A stretch of 42,183 nt of DNA from an uncultured Collinsella sp. (GTDB lineage: Bacteria > Actinomycetota > Coriobacteriia > Coriobacteriales > Coriobacteriaceae): assembly GCA_902464035.1 (NCBI GenBank), contig CABQHT010000013.1, forward strand, positions 1 to 42,183, in the 5' to 3' direction. Under the pieces are notes generated by a model. It saw only the letters and a program-made list of their open reading frames with translations. It had not been told where the DNA came from and made no database searches. The position numbers and the translations under genes are program-made. This document shows positions 7,655 to 15,470 of this stretch, piece after piece (position 1 is the first letter of the stretch; every line of letters begins with the position of its first letter).

Positions 7655-8734
7655 ATGCTCAGGATCGGTCTTCTTACCAGTGGCGGCGACTGCCAGGCGC
7701 TCAACGCCACCATGCGCGGCATTGTCAAAACGCTTATGACCAATAGCAAAGAGCCTATCGAGATCTACGGTTTTGAGGACGGCTACCAGGGCCTTATCTA
7801 CAGCAGGTTCCGTGTCATGTCGCCCGCCGATTTTAGCGGCATCCTCACCCGCGGCGGCACCATCCTGGGCACGAGCCGTACGCCGTTCAAGCGCCTGGAT
7901 GTTCCCGAGGCCGATGGCGTCGAGAAGGTGCCCGCTATGGTCCACACCTATCATAAGCTGCAGCTCGACTGCCTGTTTATGCTGGGCGGCAACGGCTCCA
8001 CCAAGACCGCGAACCGCCTGCGCGAAGAGGGCCTCAACGTTATCGCCCTGCCCAAGACCATCGATAACGACACCTGGGGCACCGAGCTGACGTTTGGCTT
8101 TACGAGCGCCATCGACGTCGCTACCAAGTGCATCGACGACATCCACACCACCGCCTCGAGTCACGGCCGCGTGTTCGTTATCGAGATCATGGGCCACAAG
8201 GTTGGCTGGATCCCGCTGTACGCCGGCGTCGCGGGCGGCGCGGATGTCATCTTGATTCCCGAGATCCCTTACGACATGGATAACGTCATCAAGACCATCG
8301 AGCATCGCATGGAAACCGGCAGCCGCTTTACGATCGTAGCCGTCGCCGAGGGCGCCATCTCCAAGGATGACGCGGCACTGTCCAAGAAGGAGTACAAGAA
8401 GAAGCTCGCCGAACGCACGAGCCCGTCAATCGTGTACGACATCGCCAAGGAGATCGAGGCCAAGACCGGCCGCGAGACCCGCGTCGCCATCCCCGGTCAC
8501 ACGCAGCGCGGCGGTCAGCCCGATGCCCAGGACCGCATCTTTGCGACCCAGTGTGGCGTCGAGGCAGCGCTTGGTTGCCTACGCGGCGAGTTTGGCTACA
8601 TGATTGCCCTGCGTGACGGCAAGATGTGCCACATGCCGCTCGAGGAGGTCGCCGGCAAGCTCAAGTATGTCGATCCCCAGAGCGATCTGGTACGCGAGGC
8701 CAAGGCGTTGGGCATCAGCTTCGGCGACGAATAG
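7655..8734 (+). CDS. pfkA: 6-phosphofructokinase
   Basis: A 359-residue cytosolic glycolytic enzyme that phosphorylates fructose 6-phosphate. Seen are LLTSGGDCQALNA at the N-terminus, GGNGS (111-115), PKTIDND (133-139, catalytic Asp137), IEIMGHKVGW and AIPGHTQRGG. At the phosphoryl-donor positions it has Gly114 (E. coli 104) and Lys134 (E. coli 124), the G/K combination of the longer actinobacterial group-III enzymes, which use ATP; PPi enzymes have Asp at the first position. Asn113 replaces the Asp that helps bind Mg-ATP in E. coli. RBS AAGGA is at 7644-7648. It is monocistronic, and the stop codon lies inside the terminal arm of a palindromic element. Confidence 0.93.
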   Translation: MLRIGLLTSGGDCQALNATMRGIVKTLMTNSKEPIEIYGFEDGYQGLIYSRFRVMSPADFSGILTRGGTILGTSRTPFKRLDVPEADGVEKVPAMVHTYHKLQLDCLFMLGGNGSTKTANRLREEGLNVIALPKTIDNDTWGTELTFGFTSAIDVATKCIDDIHTTASSHGRVFVIEIMGHKVGWIPLYAGVAGGADVILIPEIPYDMDNVIKTIEHRMETGSRFTIVAVAEGAISKDDAALSKKEYKKKLAERTSPSIVYDIAKEIEAKTGRETRVAIPGHTQRGGQPDAQDRIFATQCGVEAALGCLRGEFGYMIALRDGKMCHMPLEEVAGKLKYVDPQSDLVREAKALGISFGDE

Positions 8735-8910
8735 CCTCGGCTGGAACTGCTCTCATCGGAGGCCCCAGGGCCTACCTCCCAAATCGTCCTCGGACATGTC
8801 AGGACCCCGCTGCGCGCTTCGCGCGGCGGGGTCCTTCCGTCCTGCGGAAAGATTTGGGAGGTAGGCCCTGGGGTCTCCTGCGGTAACTGGGGAGGCCGAG
8901 GCTATTCGTC
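8726..8910. repeat. Nested palindromic element, copy 1 (3' end of pfkA)
   Basis: From outside in: a 16-bp perfect terminal inverted repeat (8726-8741 with 8895-8910) that includes the last pfkA codons and stop; 28-bp main arms with one mismatch (8758-8785 with 8851-8878); left core GTCCTCGGACATG (8786-8798); inner arms AGGACCCCGC / GCGGGGTCCT (8801-8810, 8826-8835) around a GCGCGC-TTC-GCGCG tip; right core GTCCTGCGGAA (8839-8849). The rest of the gap (8911-9127) has no gene. See the copies at 20250, 24683, 25679 and 32035. Confidence 0.9.
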
Positions 8911-9011
8911 TTCTTGCTGCGGGTGCCTGGTCTGGAGGATTTGGAATGAAGGGGGCTCTTGGCTGTTACCTGCACTGACATTTGTCACAAAATGGCTGGT
9001 CGTTGGGGGTT

Positions 9012-9077
9012 GCTACCGGTAGTTGCGGTAGGGTTGGGGCAGATTCTAACTAGAAATGGTGGTCGCTACCGGTTGTT
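9012..9077. promoter_or_regulatory. Direct repeat GCTACCGGTWGTT upstream of the XRE gene
   Basis: GCTACCGGTAGTT (9012-9024) and GCTACCGGTTGTT (9065-9077) lie 53 bp apart, just upstream of the XRE-type regulator at 9128. The shared TACCGGT core is nearly self-complementary. This is a candidate binding site for the adjacent regulator, resting only on repetition and position. Confidence 0.3.
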
Positions 9078-9127
9078 CTCGGCATACTCGGCTCATTCGA
9101 TTCGATCACCATGCGAAAGGAACTACC

Positions 9128-10048
9128 ATGGATCTTGCAATGGCGCAGCGGCTCGTCAATCGCCGCAAGGCTGCCGGGCTTTCTCAGGAGGCGCTTGCTG
9201 CCCAGCTGGGCGTGAGCCGCCAGGCTGTCAGCAAATGGGAGCGCAGCGAATCCTCGCCCGATACCGATAACCTCATTGCACTCGCCGCGCTGTATGGCGT
9301 GTCGCTGGATGAGCTGTTGTATGGGGAGGCGGCCAACGATGCCGACGACCTGGAAGACGGTAGCGCCGACACCGAGACGGCGGATGTGGCTGACGAGGCT
9401 GGGGATTCTGCCGATCACGCCGATTGCGGCGACAAACCACTTGTCGATATTTCCCTCGCGCGCGGTATCCACGTCATTGATCCCAATAAAGGCGAGGAAG
9501 TCCATGTTGGTTGGAGCGGCATCCATGTGACCAACGAGCGCAAGGGCGAAGAGGTGCATGTGGGGCCGGGCGGCGTGCATATCGATACGCTTGAGGACGA
9601 TGGACATAGCGTGCGCACCAATGACGACGGCACCGTCACCATCGACGGCGAGACGTTCTCCAACTGGAAGGAAGCGCACGACAAGCTCGACCATCATGGC
9701 AAGCATTTCCACACCAAGCTCGGACGCGCGTGGAACAAGTTTCCCTTTCCCGCAGTGGTTGCCCTCGCCTATCTGGCGCTTGGCATCATCTGCAGCGCAT
9801 GGTCCATGGGGCTCTTCCTCGTCTTTTTGATTCCCGTTTACTACGCGATTGGTGACTTTATCGATCGGCGCCACCTGTCTAAGCTGATCGAGGTCATCTA
9901 CCCGGCAGCCGCCATCGCTTGGTTCCTCTACATGTGGCTCTGTTTGGGACAGCCCCATCCTGCATGGATCATCCTCATCACGATTCCCATCGTAAAGGCG
10001 CTCATGCGCTGGTGTCGCAAACAATGGAAGCACCGCAAACAGGCCTAA
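9128..10048 (+). CDS. XRE-family regulator with C-terminal membrane domain
   Basis: A 306-residue protein. Residues 1-65 are a clear XRE/HTH_3 domain (RRKAAGLSQEALAAQLGVSRQ then AVSKWERSESSPD). An acidic linker follows (~70-110), then a stretch where GIHV...KGEEVHVG...GIHV...KGEEVHVG...GVHI repeats about every 20 residues. The C-terminal ~100 residues hold three hydrophobic helices (VVALAYLALGIICSA, LFLVFLIPVYYAI, AAAIAWFLYMWLCL) and a basic end. The design suggests a membrane-tethered regulator that senses envelope state. The start is ATG 9128 with GAAAGGA before it, giving the usual HTH N-terminus; the frame extends to 9056 without support. No partner gene follows directly. Confidence 0.8.
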   Translation: MDLAMAQRLVNRRKAAGLSQEALAAQLGVSRQAVSKWERSESSPDTDNLIALAALYGVSLDELLYGEAANDADDLEDGSADTETADVADEAGDSADHADCGDKPLVDISLARGIHVIDPNKGEEVHVGWSGIHVTNERKGEEVHVGPGGVHIDTLEDDGHSVRTNDDGTVTIDGETFSNWKEAHDKLDHHGKHFHTKLGRAWNKFPFPAVVALAYLALGIICSAWSMGLFLVFLIPVYYAIGDFIDRRHLSKLIEVIYPAAAIAWFLYMWLCLGQPHPAWIILITIPIVKALMRWCRKQWKHRKQA

Positions 10049-10097
10049 ACCGCCCCAACCAGCCAGCGCCACTCATCCGACACCGCCCGCCCCTTCC

Positions 10098-10166
10098 AAG
10101 TTGCGGTGATATAGGGACTGTTTTGAGGCTCCAAAGCGCCAAACAGTCCGTATATCACCGCAACTT
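10098..10166. repeat. 26-bp inverted repeat, one mismatch, 17-base loop
   Basis: The arms 10098-10123 and 10141-10166 are complementary over 26 bases except one C/G difference (core GGACTGTTT / AAACAGTCC). The loop is short. It lies 50 bp after the XRE gene and may end its transcript. It lacks the GTCCTCGG core of the larger palindromes, so it is kept separate. Confidence 0.75.
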
Positions 10167-10228
10167 ACAAACAACTGGGTCAGTTCCGGCACGGAGATTA
10201 GCATTGAGCTGACCGCGCGCCAAGAAAA

Positions 10229-10368
10229 GGGGCCATCTACTACGTTTAACTCGAGAGGGCCGGCCATACCCGCCTTTTCCGAAAATTGGCAAGCCCTCTA
10301 CCTGCGGTTTTAATTTCATAATCTTTGTCATGGTCGAGGGTGCGGTAGCAAACGTAGTAGATAGGCCC
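10229..10368. repeat. Long-spaced inverted repeat
   Basis: GGCCATCTACTACGTTT in the arm 10229-10247 is mirrored by AAACGTAGTAGATAGGCC in 10350-10368, with one extra base in the right arm. The ~100-base interior holds a second complementary pair (GAGAGGGC near 10253 and GCCCTCT near 10292). No open frame of believable length lies here. It may be a structured RNA or a small non-autonomous element. The rest of the gap 10049-10496 shows nothing else. Confidence 0.5.
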
Positions 10369-10496
10369 GTTTTGTGGCATACGACCCATTCAAGCCCAAT
10401 CTCGAAGGCTAAAGAGAGCCTCTCATCCACGCCTGCGAGCGAAAACCAAATAGAATGAAAGGCAAATGGAAAGCCCGTTTGACGAGCGGAGGACAT

Positions 10497-10817
10497 ATGC
10501 GCGACGTAGCCGAAAGCGACTGGAAGCTGTTTAAGAAAATGCTTCCTCAATGGCAAGAACGTTATATGGAAAAGCTCATCGGCCAGTACGTTGAGATACT
10601 GAACGGCGACAGTGAAGCGTCCAGTAGATTTTGGGCACTAGAAGAGCGCCTCAATAGAGACAAGCTGTCCTCAGGCGTAATTGCAAACGACATTCGCCGC
10701 AGCACAATGCACCGCGAGATAGCCAATTTGCTTATCGACAGCGTGATCACCCTTGACGACCTTGACGGTTTTACCGAGGACATTAAGAGCTATGCGCAAC
10801 ACTGGATTGGCCAGTAA
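10497..10817 (+). CDS. Small conserved protein of unknown function
   Basis: A 106-residue soluble, mostly helical protein (MRDVAESDWKLFKKMLPQWQ at the N-terminus, then charged helices). It resembles a widespread family of ~100-residue Firmicutes and Coriobacteriia proteins that begin MRDVAESDWK and are sometimes misnamed multidrug transporters; it has no membrane segment. The start is set at ATG 10497, four bases after GGAGG (10488-10492) and matching the family N-terminus, rather than the in-frame ATG at 10455. It is monocistronic and convergent with the ABC permease gene. The function is unknown. Confidence 0.78.
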   Translation: MRDVAESDWKLFKKMLPQWQERYMEKLIGQYVEILNGDSEASSRFWALEERLNRDKLSSGVIANDIRRSTMHREIANLLIDSVITLDDLDGFTEDIKSYAQHWIGQ

Positions 10818-10848
10818 GAGCACTGAACGACAGACATCCCCAGCAAAA

Positions 10849-10894
10849 CGGGGCAAACGCCGGGCCACCTAATGGTTGTCCGGCGTTTGCCCCG
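10849..10894. terminator. 15-bp perfect hairpin between convergent genes
   Basis: CGGGGCAAACGCCGG (10849-10863) pairs exactly with CCGGCGTTTGCCCCG (10880-10894) across a 16-base loop. It lies between the stop of the small plus-strand gene (10817) and the minus-strand permease (10933), so it probably stops transcription from both sides. Confidence 0.7.
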
Positions 10895-10934
10895 ATAAAA
10901 CCTGCCAAAATAAACCTGTCCTTTTTGGCAGGTT
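10894..10934 (+). repeat. Dispersed hairpin repeat, copy 1
   Basis: The unit begins GATAAAACCTGCCAAAATAA and ends TTTTTGGCAGGTT; AACCTGCCAAAA pairs with TTTTTGGCAGGTT. Near-identical copies lie at 14461-14500 (inverted) and 17042-17085. Here it abuts the 3' end of the permease gene and could act as a terminator. Confidence 0.85.
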
Positions 10935-13698
10935 ACTCGGCGCTCTTGAGGGCGCCGACCATGTCAATCTTATTGAGCGTTCGGTTGGTGGCAAGGTTGA
11001 CGATGATCGTAAAGCCGAAGGAAAGCACCACGGATAGCACGTAGCTCAGCGGCTCGACCTCAACATCAAAATACAGCGACGGCATCTGCAAAATGTACGT
11101 AAAACTCTCGGCCAGCAAGCCGCCCAGCGGCACGCCCAGCGCAGCGCCGATCGCCGTGAGGATCAACGTCTCCTTGTTGACGTAGTGGTGCACCTCGCCA
11201 CGGCGGAAGCCCAGCACCTTGATGGTCGCCAGCTCGCGTTCGCGCTCGGAGATATTCGTGTTGGACAGCGTAAACACCACCACAAACGACAGGCACGCCG
11301 CCATAAAGGTCACGAGCACCACGACCGAATTGATAATCGTAAAGTTCGCCTCATAGTTTTCCCAATGCTCGGCCGTACTCGAAATTGTGAGCCAACCGTC
11401 ACTCTTAAGCTTCTTGCTAAACGCAATCTGGTCAGCCGACGAACCCTTAAGCAGCGCAAGGATGCCGTTGAGGCGCGCGCTTCGACCGAACGCGCGCTCA
11501 TAGGTGCCCTGCGTCATGTAAAGCGTGTTGCCCAGATAGTTGAGCGAGATGTCGCTGACTTTGACCTTGGCAACATTGAGCGACGAATCCTGGACGTGAG
11601 CCGTGTCACCCGGCTTGATCCCCAGCACCAGCTGAGAGCTCTTGCTCAAATACACGTCTCCGTCACGCAGGGCGAGCGGTTCTTTGGACTCATCCTCCAG
11701 GCGCACGTAATCGCCCAAGTCACCCGTGCGGTCGTCGGGAATCACGATGAGCTGCACGGTCTCGCTCTTGCCGCCAAACGTAAAGGTGACGTTGTCGGTC
11801 ATAATCGGCAGGGTCGAGGTCACCGTCACGTTGGAATCATTGGCCGTGCTGCGCTCATCCAATGCCGCGCACGTCTGCGAAAAATCGTCGGGATTGGCGA
11901 CCGCCAGCAAGTCATAGCGCGTGATATGCCCGTACTGTTTGGGCGAAAGCGCCACCGACGTGTCGCGAATTCCCATACCGCAAATCACGAGCGCCGTGCA
12001 GCCGGCGATACCGAAGATGGTCATAAAGGCGCGCTTTTTGTAGCGGAATAAGTTGCGTGCAGCGACCTTGTTCAAAAAGCTCATACGGTGCCAGATAAAG
12101 CCGATGCGCTCGAGCAGAATGCGCGAGCCGGCGCGCGGCGCCTTGGGACGCATGAGCGAAGCCGGCGTCTCGGCCATCTCGTGGCGGCAGGCGATAATCG
12201 TGGCGCCCACCACGCCCACGGCAAACAGCGCTACCGACACGAGTGATGACACGATGTCGTACGAAAGCAACATCTGGGGCAGCGAGTACATGTCGTCGAA
12301 CACCGTAAACAAGAACAGCGGCAGACCCACAAATCCGATGATATTGCCGAGCACGCCACCGATCAGACACGCCCACAGCGAGTAGTCCACATATTTGGAC
12401 AGGATACGCCCGCGTGAATAGCCGAGTGCCTTGTACAGGCCAATAAGCGTGCGCTCCTCCTCGACCATGCGGGTGGCGGTGGTGAGACTGATAAGCACGG
12501 CGACGATAAAGAAGATGAACGGGAACACCGTGGCGATGGCCTCGATCGAAGAACTATCGCTCTCGACGCTCGAGTAGCTTGCGATATTGCCGCGGTCCTG
12601 GATGTACCAGGTGCATTCGCCCAGGTCGGAGAGCTCGGCGCGGGCATCGGCGAATTGCTGGTTGGCGGCGGCGCGGCGCTGGTCCAGGTCGACCTGAGCC
12701 TGCGCACGCTCCTCGCTGCCCTCGGCCATGCGATTGATGTTGTCCTGCTCGATCCCAAAGACCATATTCGCCTGACGCTCAGCCGCGTCCAAGCTCGCCG
12801 GTGTGTCGACCGTCAGCTCCTGGGCGCGCGCCTTCTCACGCTCCTCGCGGATCTTCTCGATATTGCCCTTGACCTCATTGATCTTTGCCGAGTAGGCATC
12901 CGAATAGGAGTTGAGGCTCTTGGCTCCCTCGACGACCACGTGGACAGCGGAGTAGGAAGAAGATGTCGCGGCATCCTCGCTCACGTAGAACTTGTAGTCC
13001 GCAGTCGAAGCAGCGCGAAAGGCGTTGACTGTCGAGTCGGAGCTCACGTCGGTAGGATCGAGAACCTCGGCCGTGATGGTGTAGTCCCCATCGGCAAACT
13101 GGTCCTTGGCGCTTTGGTTCGACGAGCTCGCATCGTTGGCGGCAAAGCTCACCGTATCGCCGATTTTCTTGCCCGAAGCCTTCAAAAAACGTGAGGTCAC
13201 TGCCACTTCGCCCGAAGTCTCGGGCAGCTCGCCGCGTACTAGCACCGGTTGGTCAATATTCTCTTTGGAGAGGCTCTGTACGACGACACGCTCGCGCGTC
13301 GTACCCACGGCGGTATAGGCGGTCTCGGTATAGATGCCCTCGGCCGTCTCGACGCCATCGACCTCTTGGATCGCGGCAAGATCGTCATCGGTCAGACCAT
13401 AGGTCGACTGCACGTTGATGTCATAGACATTCTGCTGGTCAAAATAGGCGTCGACCGAATCACACAGGTCCTCGCAGCCCGCCTTAAGGCCGCACATCAC
13501 GCTCACGCCAAGCGCGGTGATCACGACGATAGACAAGAAGCGTTTGAGGCTGCCGCGAATCGTGCGGTAGATGCCACGGCGAAAAACCGTCGGCACCATA
13601 TCGTTTGAGCTTTGGGCGGTACGGTAGGTCGTAAAATCCTGCTCGCGCTCCGTGTTCTGCGCGCCGCGGCGTTGGCTGTTTTGGCGGTCCTGATTCAT
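10933..13698 (-). CDS. FtsX-like ABC transporter permease
   Basis: A 921-residue permease of the MacB/FtsX type. One membrane helix (about residues 52-74, LKRFLSIVVITALGVSVMC) is followed by a large exported domain (~75-380) with a coiled-coil stretch (EKIREEREKARAQE), a cluster of helices (~385-500), a second exported domain and a final helix cluster (~790-915). This is the duplicated-FtsX layout. The start is uncertain: ATG 13698, or GTG 13710, which would overlap the ATPase gene; the ATG is used. It is co-transcribed with the ATPase just upstream on the minus strand. The substrate is unknown; relatives export peptides or lipids or act in antimicrobial-peptide resistance. Confidence 0.87.
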   Translation of the reverse strand: MNQDRQNSQRRGAQNTEREQDFTTYRTAQSSNDMVPTVFRRGIYRTIRGSLKRFLSIVVITALGVSVMCGLKAGCEDLCDSVDAYFDQQNVYDINVQSTYGLTDDDLAAIQEVDGVETAEGIYTETAYTAVGTTRERVVVQSLSKENIDQPVLVRGELPETSGEVAVTSRFLKASGKKIGDTVSFAANDASSSNQSAKDQFADGDYTITAEVLDPTDVSSDSTVNAFRAASTADYKFYVSEDAATSSSYSAVHVVVEGAKSLNSYSDAYSAKINEVKGNIEKIREEREKARAQELTVDTPASLDAAERQANMVFGIEQDNINRMAEGSEERAQAQVDLDQRRAAANQQFADARAELSDLGECTWYIQDRGNIASYSSVESDSSSIEAIATVFPFIFFIVAVLISLTTATRMVEEERTLIGLYKALGYSRGRILSKYVDYSLWACLIGGVLGNIIGFVGLPLFLFTVFDDMYSLPQMLLSYDIVSSLVSVALFAVGVVGATIIACRHEMAETPASLMRPKAPRAGSRILLERIGFIWHRMSFLNKVAARNLFRYKKRAFMTIFGIAGCTALVICGMGIRDTSVALSPKQYGHITRYDLLAVANPDDFSQTCAALDERSTANDSNVTVTSTLPIMTDNVTFTFGGKSETVQLIVIPDDRTGDLGDYVRLEDESKEPLALRDGDVYLSKSSQLVLGIKPGDTAHVQDSSLNVAKVKVSDISLNYLGNTLYMTQGTYERAFGRSARLNGILALLKGSSADQIAFSKKLKSDGWLTISSTAEHWENYEANFTIINSVVVLVTFMAACLSFVVVFTLSNTNISERERELATIKVLGFRRGEVHHYVNKETLILTAIGAALGVPLGGLLAESFTYILQMPSLYFDVEVEPLSYVLSVVLSFGFTIIVNLATNRTLNKIDMVGALKSAE

Positions 13699-13703
13699 GG
13701 GCG

Positions 13704-14405
13704 CTACCACTCGATCGTCTCGATAGGCACAGGATTTTGCTGGACCGTCTCGCTCTCCACGCGGCCGCTCTTAAAGCGGATCAGGCGATCGGCCATGGGC
13801 GCCAGCGCAGAGTTGTGGGTGATGATGATGACCGTAATGCCTTGCTTGCGGCAAGTGTCCTGTAACAGCTGCAAGATCTGCTTGCCGGTTTTGTAGTCGA
13901 GTGCACCCGTAGGCTCGTCGCACAAAAGCAGCTTGGGGTTCTTAGCCAGCGCGCGGGCGATGGATACGCGCTGCTGCTCGCCGCCCGAAAGCTGCGCCGG
14001 AAAGTTAGCGAGGCGGTCGCCCAGGCCAACCTGGCGAAGCGTTTGCTCGGCATCGAGCGAATCGGGGCAGATCTGCGCCGCGAGTTCGACGTTCTCAAGC
14101 GCCGTCAGGTTAGGGACCAGATTGTAGAACTGGAAGACAAAGCCGACGTCGGCGCGTCGGTATTCCACGAGTTGCGCCTCGTTGGCGGAGCTCACGTCGC
14201 GCCCGTCCACCGTCACAGTGCCGGAGGTCGCCGTGTCCATGCCGCCCAGAATGTTGAGGGCCGTGGTCTTGCCGGCGCCCGAAGCGCCCAGAATGATGGC
14301 GAGCTCGCCGCGCTCGACCGTAAAGCTCGCGCCGTCAAGCGCGTGGATGCGGGCGTCGCCCTCGCCGTATGCCTTGATGACGTCTTTGAATTCGATATAG
14401 GCCAT
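13704..14405 (-). CDS. MacB/LolD-type ABC transporter ATP-binding protein
   Basis: A 233-residue ATPase partner of the FtsX permease. It has A-loop Tyr13 (KAYGEGD), Walker A GASGAGKT, Q-loop FVFQFYNLVPNLT (the phenylalanine-rich form typical of MacB/LolD), signature LSGGEQQR, Walker B LLLCDEPTGALD and H-loop IIITHNSA. All catalytic residues are present, so it should be a competent ATPase. It is the first gene of a two-gene minus-strand operon, and its stop adjoins the permease start. No dedicated two-component system lies directly beside it; the nearest is at 17083-19130. Confidence 0.92.
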   Translation of the reverse strand: MAYIEFKDVIKAYGEGDARIHALDGASFTVERGELAIILGASGAGKTTALNILGGMDTATSGTVTVDGRDVSSANEAQLVEYRRADVGFVFQFYNLVPNLTALENVELAAQICPDSLDAEQTLRQVGLGDRLANFPAQLSGGEQQRVSIARALAKNPKLLLCDEPTGALDYKTGKQILQLLQDTCRKQGITVIIITHNSALAPMADRLIRFKSGRVESETVQQNPVPIETIEW

Positions 14406-14460
14406 CGATCGGTTCCTATCTGGTCGGATAACTCTTTAGTATTACCCATTTCGCACCGAC

Positions 14461-14500
14461 CAAAAAGGGACAGGTTTATTTTGGCAGGTTTTATATGGGG
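14461..14500 (-). repeat. Dispersed hairpin repeat, copy 2 (inverted)
   Basis: CAAAAAGGGACAGGTTTATT followed by TTGGCAGGTTTTAT is the reverse complement of the unit at 10894. It lies upstream of the minus-strand ATPase gene and of the GyrI-like gene. Here the closing GGCAGG side of the stem is largely lost. Confidence 0.8.
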
Positions 14501-14606
14501 AAATGGCGGGTGTAGGCGAGGCACCGGGGAGGCCGAGAAATCATCGACGGGGTCAGGCCGACCGCCAAACACAACGCACGCATCTCAATCTGTCAGCCAA
14601 ATCATT

Positions 14607-14620
14607 CGAACAGCTGTTCG
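14607..14620. promoter_or_regulatory. LexA-type (SOS) box
   Basis: CGAACAGCTGTTCG is a perfect 14-base palindrome carrying the GAAC-N4-GTTC pattern of Gram-positive and actinobacterial LexA sites. Two overlapping TATGAT hexamers (14625-14630 and 14630-14635) follow at once, so a bound repressor would cover the promoter of the GyrI-like gene at 14677. Confidence 0.6.
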
Positions 14621-14676
14621 TTTCTATGATATGATTCAACTATCTAAGCAGGCCAATACGCAGAAAGGCGGCCAAC

Positions 14677-15315
14677 ATGGCATTCGACTTTAAGAAGGAA
14701 TGCAAGGAGCTCTACAAACCTGCAAGCAAGCCGAGTATCGTAACTGTCCCGCCTATGAGCTACGTTGCCGTTCGCGGAAAGGGCGACCCAAATACCGAAG
14801 GCGGCGAGTATCAAAACGCCCTGCCGCTACTTTACGGCATCGCCTATACCGTCAAGATGTCGAAGAAAGGCTCAAGGAACATCGAGGGTTACTTCGACTA
14901 TGTGGTGCCGCCGCTCGAGGGTTTCTGGTGGCAAGACTCCCCCGGTAGCGGCATCGATTATGTACGCAAGGACAATTTCAACTTTATCTCGTGCATCCGC
15001 CTGCCTGATTTCGTCACCCGAGATGACTTTGACTGGGCAGTCGCGGAAGCCACGACCAAAAAGAAACTGGACTTTTCCGCCGTCGAACTGCTTAAAGTTG
15101 ACGAGGGTCTCTGCGTTCAATGCATGCACACCGGGCCCTACGACAACGAACCGGCGACCGTAGACGCTATGCATGAATACACGACCGAGCTGGGCTATGT
15201 TCCCGACTTCTCAGACACCCGTTTACATCACGAAATCTATCTCTCCGATCCACGCAAATGCGCACCGGAGAAACTTAAGACCGTGGTTCGTCATCCTATC
15301 AAGCGCGCTGAATAG
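14677..15315 (+). CDS. GyrI-like small-molecule-binding domain protein
   Basis: A 212-residue soluble protein with no membrane segment. The VPPMSYVAVRGKGDPN opening and PLLYGIAYTVKM, GFWWQD and CMHTGPYDNEPATVDAMHEY segments fit the GyrI-like/SOUL-type ligand-binding family seen in SbmC/GyrI and effector domains of MerR-type regulators; there is no HTH here. RBS AGAAAGG lies at 14661-14667. A LexA-type palindrome sits ~60 bp upstream, notable because E. coli gyrI/sbmC is itself an SOS gene. It appears monocistronic. The ligand is unknown; some relatives bind and hydrolyse small electrophiles or drugs. Confidence 0.85.
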   Translation: MAFDFKKECKELYKPASKPSIVTVPPMSYVAVRGKGDPNTEGGEYQNALPLLYGIAYTVKMSKKGSRNIEGYFDYVVPPLEGFWWQDSPGSGIDYVRKDNFNFISCIRLPDFVTRDDFDWAVAEATTKKKLDFSAVELLKVDEGLCVQCMHTGPYDNEPATVDAMHEYTTELGYVPDFSDTRLHHEIYLSDPRKCAPEKLKTVVRHPIKRAE

Positions 15316-15388
15316 CGTGGGGCGTCATTTCACGCGCTAGGTTTTAAGCCAGCCAACCAGCCGCCTCCTAGGCCGTCCGGTAATTATC

Positions 15389-15415
15389 TTGACGCGGCCC
15401 GTCGCATCTTATAAG
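15389..15415 (+). promoter_or_regulatory. Candidate promoter of the CLC gene
   Basis: TTGACG (15389-15394) and TATAAG (15410-15415) are separated by 15 bases, slightly short. The start of transcription would fall near 15422, giving a ~65-base leader that contains the hairpin at 15429-15470. Confidence 0.4.
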
Positions 15416-15428
15416 TTTGTTTTGCTAA

Positions 15429-15470
15429 AGCTGGAAAGCCTCTCAACGATGCGCAACTCCAGCTCTTTTT
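15429..15470 (+). terminator. Terminator-like hairpin inside the CLC leader
   Basis: AGCTGGA (15429-15435) pairs with TCCAGCT (15458-15464) and is followed by a run of T at 15466-15470. It lies after the candidate promoter and before the start codon, where a terminator would act as an attenuator. I could not fit the fluoride riboswitch consensus to the leader. Confidence 0.4.

Noticed and set aside
8726..8910. Palindromes as ordinary intrinsic terminators
   Set aside because: They are far longer than terminators, have shared asymmetric core motifs and lack T runs, although they may still stop transcription.
10155..10556. Minus-strand 133-codon frame in the gap before the small conserved gene
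   Set aside because: It covers the inverted repeats, has no ribosome site and overlaps the start of the convincing plus-strand gene.
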